Assembly: GCA_965221105.1 (NCBI GenBank)
Contig: OZ244871.1
Span: forward strand, 2,542,001 to 2,606,000
From: GM7GCV1 sp965221105
Lineage (GTDB): Bacteria > Pseudomonadota > Gammaproteobacteria > Pseudomonadales > GM7GCV1
Direction: 5' to 3'
Length of the DNA: 64,000 nt
Part shown: positions 53,901 to 61,313 of the stretch, piece by piece
Position numbering within the stretch: the first letter of the stretch is position 1
Layout: every line of letters begins with the position of its first letter
Made by a program: the position numbers and the translations under genes
The notes under the pieces: model-generated
The model's input: the letters and a program-made list of their open reading frames with translations, nothing else
Database searches by the model: none
Told to the model about the DNA's origin: nothing

Positions 53901-54433
53901 GGCGAGTACCAGGACATGGCGGTGACATCGGACTGATGTGACATGCTTGATGATACGCAGCCGTGGTCGTCACCGCATACAACGAGTACACCACCATTAG
54001 CAGAAGCGCCGTAAGCATTGCCGTGCTTTAACGCATCACCAGCCCGATCAACTCCAGGCCCCTTGCCATACCATAATGCGAATACGCCATCGACTGAGCG
54101 ATTGGGGTCAGCCTCTACCTGTTGACTGCCGATGACCGCGGTAGCGGCAAGCTCCTCGTTAATAGCTGGTTGGAAGTGAATATTGTGTTCATCGAGAAAC
54201 GGCTGTGCCTGCCACAACGCTTGATCGTAGCCGCCCAGGGGCGAGCCCCTGTAGCCGGAGATAAAGCCCGATGTGTTGAGTCCCCTTGCTTTATCCAGCT
54301 GGCTTTGAATCAGGGGTAGGCGAACCAGAGCTTGAGTGCCGGTCAGGAATACCCGTCCGCTGTTGCGCTCATATCTATCATTAATATGGTAGTTATCGAG
54401 AGGGGTATTTTTGGCAGTAACCAAGGCTGTCAT
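50921..54433 (-). CDS. Fused indolepyruvate:ferredoxin oxidoreductase
   Basis: The 1170-aa protein fuses the alpha (IorA-like) and gamma (IorB-like) parts of 2-oxoacid:ferredoxin oxidoreductases. The N-terminal pyrimidine domain starts with SGFISGYRGSPLGGYDQ. A TPP-binding segment lies near residue 460 (GIGCHFMASW). An iron-sulfur region near 640 has CEGCGDCSKQSNC and later CxxGFCPSF. The gamma domain opens with LLVGGVGGTGVVTIGALI. The family converts arylpyruvates to arylacetyl-CoA, CO2 and reduced ferredoxin. I start it at the ATG at 54433 (GGAG 8 bp upstream), not the TTG at 54451. It is the first gene of the operon. Confidence 0.88.
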   Translation of the reverse strand: MTALVTAKNTPLDNYHINDRYERNSGRVFLTGTQALVRLPLIQSQLDKARGLNTSGFISGYRGSPLGGYDQALWQAQPFLDEHNIHFQPAINEELAATAVIGSQQVEADPNRSVDGVFALWYGKGPGVDRAGDALKHGNAYGASANGGVLVVCGDDHGCVSSSMSHQSDVTAMSWYSPTIHPANVSEYIEFGLWGWALSRYSGMWVAFKAISEIVESGSSVNLSKLPKLADPTDFTPPEDGLNFRWPDLPGMQIETRMESKKAAVLAFARVNPIDRRIFHTPHPRMGIITTGKAHLDLMEALSYLGIDHKQAHEIGLDIYKVGMVWPIEPHGIREFLKDKEEVLVVEEKRGLIESQLKELLYDYPGCKPKRMVGKYDEYSKPLMSWTREFSPSYLAPIVAKRMSHIFSGLRFDEQLECIGNTKLTVLSPRGVKRSPFFCSGCPHNTSTKVPEGSEALAGIGCHFMASWMSRNTGSLIQMGGEGVNWIGKARFVGDGHIFQNLGEGTYFHSGYLAIRQSIAAKTNITYKILFNDAVAMTGGQPVDGQLTVPAIVHQVHSEGAKRVVVVSDEPEKYATDTFPKGVTTYHREQLDSVQKELREIAGTTVLVYDQTCAAEKRRLRKKRQYPDPAKRIFINELVCEGCGDCSKQSNCLSIFPKSTEFGPKRKIDQSSCNKDYSCVNGFCPSFVTIEGGQLRKPEAVGTDNEFNQRIAQLPLPVEPDLTKPYNLLVGGVGGTGVVTIGALITMAAHLEGKGASVLDFMGFAQKAGTVLSYVRLGSKPDQLNQVRIDQGMADAMIACDMLVGTDQRSLDVLRHGHSKVVVSLSEMPSGDFVLDRNADMQADQRIGVIKQAAGTKQVSTLDAHRLTEHLMGNTVFSNIFILGYAWQQGLVPISLSAILQAIQLNGVAVEQNKQSFYWGRLAAEDLMFVEHAAGNIPEQISSQLDDIVRTRKQFLVSYQNQSYADSYYEFVEKVKSAEQKLGDDSLPLTEAVARYLFKVMAYKDEYEVARLHTNGHFMQQIAQAFEGDYRIKYHMAPPIFSRELDADGRPRKRQFGPWMHSAMKLMAGFKFLRSTPLDVFGYTQERRRERQLIKQYRAEIEKLLPELTKTNISIAIEIARLPDQIRGYGTVKEQALDDYELSLKKLRRRVNRTEDIIRIWDAHEAKVEQ

Positions 54434-54451
54434 GTTCTGCACTCCGAGCAA

Positions 54452-54640
54452 TATCGAATCGTTATATGTTTTCTGTCGATGGCATATACCTTATCTTGGG
54501 AAACAGGAAAGGTGCTTCCTTTTATTGCTTTTTTCGGCTTTAACTTGAAAGAATATTTCTATATTATGTATTATTGATAATTTTTATTTCTTTATGTTGC
54601 GGGTTGCATAAAGCGAGTATCTTTTGCTTAGGAGATGGCT
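54452..54640. promoter_or_regulatory. Divergent control region of the aromatic operon and its Lrp-type regulator
   Basis: The 189-bp gap between the oxidoreductase and Lrp genes is strongly AT-rich, with AGAATATTTCT-like symmetry around 54550-54560 and several TATAAT-like hexamers on both strands. It must hold the promoters of the 12-gene operon and of the regulator. I cannot fix individual -35/-10 boxes or an Lrp site with confidence. Confidence 0.5.
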
Positions 54641-55111
54641 ATGTATTCACCTGACAAAACAGATCAGCGAATCCTGATGATTCTGCAGAACCGGGGAAGA
54701 TTGGCTAACCAGGAAGTTGCTGAGAGGGCGGGTATATCTGCCGCCGCTTGTTGGCGTCGGATAAAAGCGCTGGAAGAGAAAGGTATTATCAGTCGCTATG
54801 CAGCGTTGTTGGATCGCAATCTACTGGATTTGAAGCTATGCAGTTTCGTGCATGTTTCACTGGCCAGGCATGAAACCGAGAATATTAAGGCATTCGAAAA
54901 ATTGATCGAGGATCGAGAAGAGATTTTGGAGTGTCATGCCACAACGGGTGATGCAGATTTTTTGTTAAAAGTGATTACCCGAGATATCGAGCATTTTGAC
55001 TGTTTCCTAAAAGAAGATATGTTTACGCTGCCGGGAATATTGCAGGTGCGTTCTAATATCGCGCTTAGGGAGATCAAATCAGATACACGCTTACCTGTAC
55101 AGCGAGGTTAG
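54641..55111 (+). CDS. Lrp/AsnC-family regulator, probable regulator of the aromatic cluster
   Basis: The 156-aa protein has the N-terminal helix-turn-helix (LANQEVAERAGISAAACWRR) and a C-terminal ligand-binding RAM/ACT-like domain (ECHATTGDADFLLKVI). I start it at the ATG at 54641 because AGGAG lies 6 bp upstream; an ATG at 54635 directly abuts that site. Lrp/AsnC proteins commonly sense amino acids. Its divergence from an amino-acid-degrading operon suggests phenylalanine or another aromatic amino acid as effector, which is inference. It resembles the BkdR group of catabolic activators in position and size. Confidence 0.85.
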   Translation: MYSPDKTDQRILMILQNRGRLANQEVAERAGISAAACWRRIKALEEKGIISRYAALLDRNLLDLKLCSFVHVSLARHETENIKAFEKLIEDREEILECHATTGDADFLLKVITRDIEHFDCFLKEDMFTLPGILQVRSNIALREIKSDTRLPVQRG

Positions 55112-55143
55112 TGCGCCGAGAATAGCGCCATTATTCAGCGGGA

Positions 55144-56259
55144 CTAGAGCTTGCTGAGCCCCTCTGCAGCCTGAATACATCTATCCTGGGTTGCTCTCCA
55201 ATAGAGCTTTCGCAATACAGGATCGGAAACAAAAAAACTGTCGCGAATATTTTTTCTAATAGTATCTGCTAACTGCTTGGAGCACTGTTTTTGGTGGAGC
55301 AACCAGTTATCCGCAATTAGGTTTGAAAGCATGGCCTCGATCGGTATTGTGCCAAACTCCAGCGCTATACTAACGGCCCGTTCAGTATAGTGATCAAGGG
55401 CGGTTGCCAATGCGCCCGATACGCTGGGGCTAAGGCTATCTGCATGGGCGGGTACTTTTACATCGGTGCTGCCAAAACACTCTCTCGCGATATTGATATT
55501 CCACGTTTTGGGTTGGCCGCCATAGATAATTTCAGCTTCGCCAAATGGACCTAGGCCGCTGTGAAAATCAATATGAAAAATAGTGTTGTTTTTGCTGGCA
55601 AGCTCTTGGCAGAGCTGTGTCCATATTGTCCGCGACCAGGTGGGTTTGCTGCCGCCAAAATAGGTATCCTCGGGATTTTGGTATTGGCCTCTAGTCATGA
55701 GACGTTGGAATTGCTTCGCGCCATGCTTATCAATGTAGTGTTTGATATTGGTTGTTATTGTTTTCAGTGAGCTGTCGACCCAGGTATCCGGGAAGACAGC
55801 ATTGCGAAACTGCTCGTATTCCAGATCAAAAGGTGGTGGTGTCTCGAAATCTACAAAGTTGCGGTTGATATCTACATTGTCTTCATTGGTTCGACACGAA
55901 TAGGAAAATCCAAAGGGGTTAACGGCATGGACGAAAACGAGATTGAACTCTTCGTAATAGGGGGCGAAAAAGTCAGCCTCTAACAGAGCTGATTGAAAGG
56001 CTGCGCCGCAATAGCCTTCAACACCATGAACGCCTGAGGACAAGATGAAAGTCCTTTTTTTCTGACTACCATCGAGGTAAGCGATATCGCAATATAGGGA
56101 TTCACCGTCAATGCCTTTTTGTGTTGGATTCAGTAATGAATCAACTACTGCTCCTCTGGATTTTGCCTGTTCGAGAAACTGTGAGCGTGACTGAAGATAA
56201 GAGTCAGCAAAAGCAGGTGCGATGGTATCGGTAACCCTAGTGTCGGAAGAAGAGGGCAT
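55144..56259 (-). CDS. DUF2817 / M14-like zinc carboxypeptidase family protein
   Basis: The 371-aa protein resembles the DUF2817 family, related to M14 metallocarboxypeptidases. Zinc-ligand candidates are SGVHGVEGYCGAAFQ (HxxE) and HIDFHSGLGPFGE (His), and the catalytic Glu may be in IALEFGTIPIEAML. HAVNPFGFSYSCRTNEDNVDINRNF is the conserved central motif, quoted here as HAVNPFGFS plus NVDINRNF. There is no signal peptide, so it should be cytoplasmic. The marR gene ends 3 bp upstream; the two form an operon divergent from the TonB receptor. Confidence 0.8.
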   Translation of the reverse strand: MPSSSDTRVTDTIAPAFADSYLQSRSQFLEQAKSRGAVVDSLLNPTQKGIDGESLYCDIAYLDGSQKKRTFILSSGVHGVEGYCGAAFQSALLEADFFAPYYEEFNLVFVHAVNPFGFSYSCRTNEDNVDINRNFVDFETPPPFDLEYEQFRNAVFPDTWVDSSLKTITTNIKHYIDKHGAKQFQRLMTRGQYQNPEDTYFGGSKPTWSRTIWTQLCQELASKNNTIFHIDFHSGLGPFGEAEIIYGGQPKTWNINIARECFGSTDVKVPAHADSLSPSVSGALATALDHYTERAVSIALEFGTIPIEAMLSNLIADNWLLHQKQCSKQLADTIRKNIRDSFFVSDPVLRKLYWRATQDRCIQAAEGLSKL

Positions 56260-56262
56260 AAA

Positions 56263-56781
56263 TTATTCGTCGGCTGCCAGGTGTTCTATGTACTCGTTGC
56301 TGCTGAGCAGCAATTTTTGGAACAGCTGCATGAGTGTCTGTTTTTCTTTTGTGGTGAGAGCACTATCGAGATGGTCGCTAATGTTCCGCATAGCTGGGAG
56401 CAGGTCGCTCACTACCTCTATCCCGTCAGCTGATATCGAAACTGATTTGCTGCGTTGGTCTTGAGGGCTGCTTTGCGTAGTGACCAAGCCCTTTCGTTTG
56501 AGCGAGCCAACCACTCGGGTAACGACCGCACGATCAAATCTCATCGATGTCGCTATTTGAGAAGGAGTTGTCGGCTCTTTTAGTGCTAAAAATGTGATGA
56601 TACGTGTTTCATTTCTTGACAGCTCAGCTGCTCTGCCGCCGATATGAGTAATTTCTAGCTCAATAATTTGGCGCATAAGCAGTTGGAGTTGTACGATTTT
56701 AAAAGGAATGTACTCATCCAGTTCAAAATGCGGCGTAAACTCTGGTATCTCTGTATCTTGGACCTTTTTCTTTCTAGCCAT
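56263..56781 (-). CDS. MarR-family transcriptional regulator
   Basis: The 172-aa regulator has the MarR winged helix-turn-helix (ALKEPTTPSQIATSMRF, then AVVTRVVGSLKRKGLV) and the wing DQRSKSVSISADG. I start it at the ATG at 56781 (AGGA upstream), giving MARKKKVQ; an upstream start at 56919 would run over its own promoter. The operator-like site at 56908-56928 overlaps its -35 box, so it is probably autoregulated. It precedes the DUF2817 gene by 3 bp. Confidence 0.88.
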   Translation of the reverse strand: MARKKKVQDTEIPEFTPHFELDEYIPFKIVQLQLLMRQIIELEITHIGGRAAELSRNETRIITFLALKEPTTPSQIATSMRFDRAVVTRVVGSLKRKGLVTTQSSPQDQRSKSVSISADGIEVVSDLLPAMRNISDHLDSALTTKEKQTLMQLFQKLLLSSNEYIEHLAADE

Positions 56782-56907
56782 GATGGTCTTGTTCCTGTAA
56801 CAAAAAGCTACGGTTGTTCGCCTTGAACGTGAGTGTCTTACACCAAGAAACATGCGGCTAATGTGACACAGACAAATTTGAGTTGTGTGCCATAGTATAA
56901 AGATAAA

Positions 56908-56928
56908 TGACAAAGTCAACTACTTTGC
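56908..56928 (-). promoter_or_regulatory. Candidate MarR operator 1 over the marR promoter
   Basis: On the minus strand this reads GCAAAGTAGTTGAC-TTT-GTCA and contains the palindrome TTGAC-N3-GTCA. It covers the -35 hexamer TTGACT (56914-56919) of a promoter whose -10 is TACTAT at 56892-56897 (16-bp spacer). It matches site 2 at 18 of 21 positions; the only differences are the three central bases. Confidence 0.7.
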
Positions 56929-57057
56929 CTGGATGTAAGCAATGGATATCACTGTCCAGGTTCAGTTTGGGGAAATTCCTCCTTGATAGCGGTCTGTGGG
57001 TTTCTGCGTAAGTTGTCTTGGGTACAGTAAGAGACTCTACTAAAGCAGCGTTTGATC

Positions 57058-57225
57058 ATGGATATTCAATTGGATATTGGTTTGGTTTGGTTTTCTTCTC
57101 TTCTCTTTCTTCTCCTGTTGCTCTTCTTACTGTTGTTCTCCCACTTAGTTTCGCCTCCTTTTTCCGCTTTCCAGAGCGCATTTGATTTTCTGATGGGCTC
57201 CCTTACTCCGTTCGACACGGCATAA
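57058..57225 (+). CDS. Candidate small membrane protein, 55 aa
   Basis: A short open frame (ATG at 57058, TAA at 57225) encodes a single very hydrophobic helix (SSLLFLLLLLFLLLFSHLV) followed by an amphipathic tail ending TPFDTA. The DNA is a striking pyrimidine-rich tract. There is no clear ribosome binding site, so it may be a chance ORF or part of an untranslated leader. Its location between the two MarR-type operators is the main reason to list it. Confidence 0.3.
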   Translation: MDIQLDIGLVWFSSLLFLLLLLFLLLFSHLVSPPFSAFQSAFDFLMGSLTPFDTA

Positions 57226-57363
57226 GCGATCCTGGTGGGTGTGATGAATCTGGGGTCAGGTTAATCGGTGTTGTTGCATGGTTGATAACCCGTAATCATT
57301 GTCGTTAGCCGCCTTGCATGGCCAGTACTTATGAGAATCATGGTTGATCAGAGCAAAAATCAA

Positions 57364-57384
57364 GCAAAGTAGTTGACAAAGTCA
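57364..57384 (+). promoter_or_regulatory. Candidate MarR operator 2 over the TonB receptor promoter
   Basis: The plus strand reads GCAAAGTAGTTGAC-AAA-GTCA. Its TTGACA (57373-57378) is also a perfect -35 box, 17 bp from a TAATAA -10 at 57396-57401, about 90 bp before the receptor start. It is an inverted copy of site 1, with an identical 14-mer GCAAAGTAGTTGAC. Confidence 0.72.
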
Positions 57385-57489
57385 ATGTTTTAAAATAATA
57401 ATTGCTTTTGTCAATTATGGTCATTTAATTTTAATAACTAAATCGCAGCACACGAGCACTGCATAGCTTCAATTACGAGGAGCAAGATC

Positions 57490-59658
57490 ATGGAAATTCG
57501 CAATTCACTGTTCATAACGATCTCACTTATCGCTTCACTGGCCGCGGCCGGAGTTAAGGCCCAGGAAAGTCAGGCAGAATCAACAACGACGATAGAAGAG
57601 ATTGTCATTACCGGTCTTAAGAGAGAGGGGCAAGATATAATCAGTGCTCCCACGGCAATTGCCGTAATCAATGGTGAGGCCATCGAAAATACCGGTGCCG
57701 ACCAGATAGAGGATTTCCTGCAATTCTCTCCAGGTCTATCCATTGACGAAGGTATCGGGGTTGCCGGGGGCGGCACAACCAGCATTCAAATTCGTGGAGT
57801 CAGCGCTACTTTTGGTGCCGCCAGTGTTGGTTTTTATCTAGACGATTTGCCCTTTAGTTTTATCAATTTTAATCTGTTGCCCGATCCAAGCCCTTTCGAC
57901 TTGCGCTCCGTGGAGGTATTAAAAGGCCCGCAAGGAACTTTATACGGAGCCGGCTCATCTGCAGGTGTTGTGTTGGTGAATACCAATGATCCAGTTTTAG
58001 ATGAGTTCAGTGGTAAAGTCGACTTACAAGCCTCCAGTACCGAAAGTGGTGGTGACGGCTACTCGTTCTCCGGGGTGGTGAACGTCCCCCTTATTGACGA
58101 AGTGCTGGCAGCACGAGCTACGCTGTCGTATCAAGACAATGGCGGTTTTATCAAGGATCTCAGTGTCCCTGGTGCTGGTGAACTTAACGATGAAGAGCGG
58201 CTAAACGCTCGAATTAAAGTTCTGTACACTCCCAGTGACGATTTGGAAGTGAAGCTCTACGGCGCTATTAGCCGTATAGACAATGATCTTGCCAATGATA
58301 CAGCTGACGACAATTTTTACATTGATATTGTGTCCTTTCCGACCCCAGGCTTCCCCCAGGGAGCTTCGTCTGACTACGACCAATTCGGTGTCGTGGTTAG
58401 CTACGACACCGAGTGGTTTACTGTGCGTAACGCTCTGAGTTACCTGGATTACCAAAATTCTACCGTTGACCCACTACCCACCTTTGCCTTTGGTCAGACC
58501 TTTGACATTGAGAGTGTTGTGAACGAACTGCGCTTTAACTCCAGCGGTGATGGTCCACTAAGCTGGGTAACAGGTTTCTTCTACCGGGAAACCGACCAGA
58601 CCTTCGTTCAAGACCTTGATCAGTTTGCCGCTTTCGTTGGCCTGCCGCCGAGTTTTGATATTGCTGATGAAACCACATCTGAGCAATATTCAATTTTTGG
58701 TGAAGCTACCTACCAATTAGGTGAGTTCGAGTTTAGTGCAGGTGCGGCTTATATCGATGACGAAACTGAAAGCGACACGGATCTATCACCCCTTGCTGCT
58801 TTCCCAACCATTGAGCCAACCACCTCAGAAGTACTGCCACAGGCAAGCGTGTCTTATCACCCCACTGACGATAGCACCATCTACTTTCGCTACGCAGAGG
58901 GTGTTCGGGCAGCTATCCCCAACTTTGGTTTGTCGGCACTCTTATCCGAACCTATTCTCGGTAGTGCCGGCGTTATTGGTCAGGAAGAGAGCCAATCCTA
59001 TGAGTTAGGTGCCAAAGGTCGTTTCTTCGATAAACAGCTGTATGCAGAAATTGCTGTATTTACTATTGATATTGATAACCTTCAGCAATCGGCTTCTTTT
59101 CCTTTCAATGATGCTGATCTGAATACCGTACTGAATATTTCTGGTCCTGCCAGATCGCAAGGAGTGGAATGGTTGTTCGACTACTCGCCCAACGCCATTG
59201 AAGGTTTAAACCTGGTGTTCTCGGGCTCCTATGTTGACGCTGAAATCCAACAGGATGAATTCTTCAACGGTACTTTGCTGTTCGCAGAAGGTACTCCACT
59301 TAATCTGACACCAGATCTTATTCTGGCGGCAAAAGCGGAATACGTCTGGGACATGGGTAACGGTTGGGATGCGACCTTCTCAGGGAGTGTTCAACATACC
59401 GAGGCCCGCCCACTGACCGTTATCTCTCAGCCTTCCTTGTTTGGCGATGACATCATTAGAGCAGACGTTCGTTTCGAAGTCGGCACCGAGAGTTATAGCA
59501 TTTACGCTATCGTTAATAACCTTGTCAATGAAGATGGTGTTATCACACCGGATAACGAACAGGGACTGCGTCAATCTGCTGGAGCCAGCTTTAGCGGTCA
59601 ACTGGGCACTCGTCTGCGTCCAAGGACCTATGGTTTAGGTCTGCGTTATAACTTTTAA
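57490..59658 (+). CDS. TonB-dependent outer-membrane receptor
   Basis: The 722-aa protein begins with a signal peptide (hydrophobic core ITISLIASLAAAG, cleavage near VKAQ). A TonB-box-like TTTIEEIVITGLKR follows, then a plug domain to about residue 155 (VEVLKGPQGTLYGAGSSAG), and a 22-strand barrel ending in a terminal aromatic (LGLRYNF). The substrate is unknown. It is the only gene on this strand here, driven by the promoter at 57373-57401, and should be controlled by the divergent MarR protein. The stop codon ends at 59658, only 1 bp before the mobile-element repeat at 59660. Confidence 0.93.
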   Translation: MEIRNSLFITISLIASLAAAGVKAQESQAESTTTIEEIVITGLKREGQDIISAPTAIAVINGEAIENTGADQIEDFLQFSPGLSIDEGIGVAGGGTTSIQIRGVSATFGAASVGFYLDDLPFSFINFNLLPDPSPFDLRSVEVLKGPQGTLYGAGSSAGVVLVNTNDPVLDEFSGKVDLQASSTESGGDGYSFSGVVNVPLIDEVLAARATLSYQDNGGFIKDLSVPGAGELNDEERLNARIKVLYTPSDDLEVKLYGAISRIDNDLANDTADDNFYIDIVSFPTPGFPQGASSDYDQFGVVVSYDTEWFTVRNALSYLDYQNSTVDPLPTFAFGQTFDIESVVNELRFNSSGDGPLSWVTGFFYRETDQTFVQDLDQFAAFVGLPPSFDIADETTSEQYSIFGEATYQLGEFEFSAGAAYIDDETESDTDLSPLAAFPTIEPTTSEVLPQASVSYHPTDDSTIYFRYAEGVRAAIPNFGLSALLSEPILGSAGVIGQEESQSYELGAKGRFFDKQLYAEIAVFTIDIDNLQQSASFPFNDADLNTVLNISGPARSQGVEWLFDYSPNAIEGLNLVFSGSYVDAEIQQDEFFNGTLLFAEGTPLNLTPDLILAAKAEYVWDMGNGWDATFSGSVQHTEARPLTVISQPSLFGDDIIRADVRFEVGTESYSIYAIVNNLVNEDGVITPDNEQGLRQSAGASFSGQLGTRLRPRTYGLGLRYNF

Positions 59659-59659
59659 A

Positions 59660-59757
59660 GTAACCACTCGCCCCCCTTCTCCCGCTTGATCATCTCGGCG
59701 GTGGTGCCGTTGAGGACGATCTGGATGGCGGTCAGCGGGTTGTAGCCTTGTCGAGGG
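59660..59757 (-). repeat. Interspersed repeat copy C, end motif GCGAGTGGTTAC
   Basis: On the minus strand this encodes RQGYNPLTAIQIVLNGTTAE followed by MIKREKGGEW, ending GGGGGGCGAGTGGTTAC at 59660. It is closely related to copy B. It begins immediately after the TonB receptor stop codon, so the element appears to have inserted there. Confidence 0.75.
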
Positions 59758-60108
59758 CCCTTGAGTCGAGTTCGCTGACCTTTTGGCAGGTTCCACTCAT
59801 CGGCGTGGTCATGCGCCGGGTCCAGAGGTGGCCGTGCGCGCCTCAACGATCAGGCGGCTCGGGGCACCTCCACGCAGTCTCGTCGGGCTCAGTCCGGGAG
59901 TTCGGCAGGCCGGAGGTACACGAACCCTTCGGAGTACCCTGCTCCATGAACACCGTTATCAGCAGTTGGAACAGAATCAGCATGGTCTCAATACGAGCGT
60001 GCGCTTCATGATCGATCCGCCGCCAAGGTGTGTCTCAATGCACACCGAGTGCGGCAGCATGAGCGCGATCAGCGCCTGACACAACCCCGCCGTCTCCTTG
60101 GAACCACA
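59758..60108 (-). pseudogene. Mobile-element remnant with D12 DNA methylase N-terminal fragment
   Basis: The minus-strand frame near 60080-59985 reads ALIALMLPHSVCIETHLGGG followed by SIMKRT. This resembles the N-terminal SAM-binding start of D12-class adenine methyltransferases (MPPHxxYVExFxGGGAVxxRK). The frame then stops, and the stretch to 59758 contains short open pieces only (FVYLRPAELPD, ADEWNLPKGQRTRLK). Together with copy C this looks like a deleted version of the element that also left the DPPY fragment at 33.8 kb. Confidence 0.5.
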
Positions 60109-61161
60109 CTATGCGCTGCCCATGACCCTGTGCGATAATAAAGACTGAAAACTGGGAATCGGGCAACGGTATGCAGTATCCGATACATCTTTCGCGAGTG
60201 CGCCTTGATGAACAAGATGTGCAATGTAACGATCAACGGCTCCATCACCCGCCCCAAACTTTTCAGGGACGCGCCATCCGCGGTCTGAATGGCCGGGGTT
60301 GACCAGGAAATCATCAATGAGATTACCAATATCCGCCAAATCAAACGGCATGTGTGCAGCATTATGAGATTCCACAATTTGAAGTACCGCTGCAACGAGT
60401 TTTTTTGAACGGCGCATATCCTCCGAATTTCTATTCTCGTAATATCCGATGCGGTATTGATCACGACGCTTCTCAGCCGCAGACCAATCGGAAATTTTGT
60501 CCAATTGACCATTCACATCGCGTGGAAGGAGCGATTCTGATAGAGCCTTCTGTGCCCAGCAGATATGGCGGGGCCAGCACTCGGTTGAGTCGAAAAAGGA
60601 ATGGAGGCGCTCATACTGTTTTCCAATCTGAATACCGAAGTATGTGCAGAAACCATCGACAATCTGCTCAAGCTCTTGTGGTCTGAGGGCTCCTATCGTA
60701 TGGGGAAAGACACCATTCGTGACCCCCATTTCATCTACCCGATTGTCCGTGTCGTCCAAGCCAGCAAAGACAATGGTTAGCGGCAATTGTATCTGATTGG
60801 CGTCGTGAATATATTGCAGGAACTGAGCATGAGGCGTTGTATGGTCCCCCGCAAACCGTTGCGCTTCATCAATCGCGAGGATGACCGGGTTAGCTCTACC
60901 GAGCCATGATAAAAAGTGCTGGACACGGCGAAGTGCGGTGATACGTTCCGCGAGGTCATCGACCTGGTTGAGCGTGTCCGTGTGGATTGCGTCGAACAGT
61001 TCGTGCGGGGCGATAAACGAGGGCCCCTTCACGTTCCAGTGGGCCCGCTTCAATTGGGATGCGAGATTCACCGCATCGGGCAGACTTGCGTTAAGCAGAT
61101 CGATCATCGCACGGCGAATGTATGCGGGGAGATCGGTCTTGCTGGAGTGTAGTGCTGTCAT
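60109..61161 (-). CDS. Chimeric ORF: Dps N-terminus fused to a P-loop-less ATPase domain
   Basis: The 350-aa product starts at the ATG at 61161 with AGGGG 6 bp upstream. Residues 1-77 match Dps ferritins, including the ferroxidase residues His41 (AHWNVKGP), His53 (PHELFD), Asp68 and Glu72 (VDDLAERI). From about residue 79 it turns into an ATPase of the kind found on mobile elements, with Walker B VILAIDEAQRF, a sensor-like LTIVFAGLDDT, and a C-terminal winged-helix-like end (YRCPIPSFQSLL). The ATPase P-loop half and Dps helices C and D are missing. The fusion is in frame. It is probably a deletion product; whether it is functional is unknown. Confidence 0.75.
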   Translation of the reverse strand: MTALHSSKTDLPAYIRRAMIDLLNASLPDAVNLASQLKRAHWNVKGPSFIAPHELFDAIHTDTLNQVDDLAERITALRRVQHFLSWLGRANPVILAIDEAQRFAGDHTTPHAQFLQYIHDANQIQLPLTIVFAGLDDTDNRVDEMGVTNGVFPHTIGALRPQELEQIVDGFCTYFGIQIGKQYERLHSFFDSTECWPRHICWAQKALSESLLPRDVNGQLDKISDWSAAEKRRDQYRIGYYENRNSEDMRRSKKLVAAVLQIVESHNAAHMPFDLADIGNLIDDFLVNPGHSDRGWRVPEKFGAGDGAVDRYIAHLVHQGALAKDVSDTAYRCPIPSFQSLLSHRVMGSA

Positions 61162-61313
61162 GGAAGGCCCCTGAACTTTTCTCATCCAGTCAGGCCTCGC
61201 TTTGCGGCTGAGACTATAGCCCGAAAACAACCCTGCTGCTGTACTCTGACAGTTGCAGGGAGCTATCAGGTTCAATGTTACCACTGGGAGGTCAGAGATC
61301 TATCATAGTTAAA

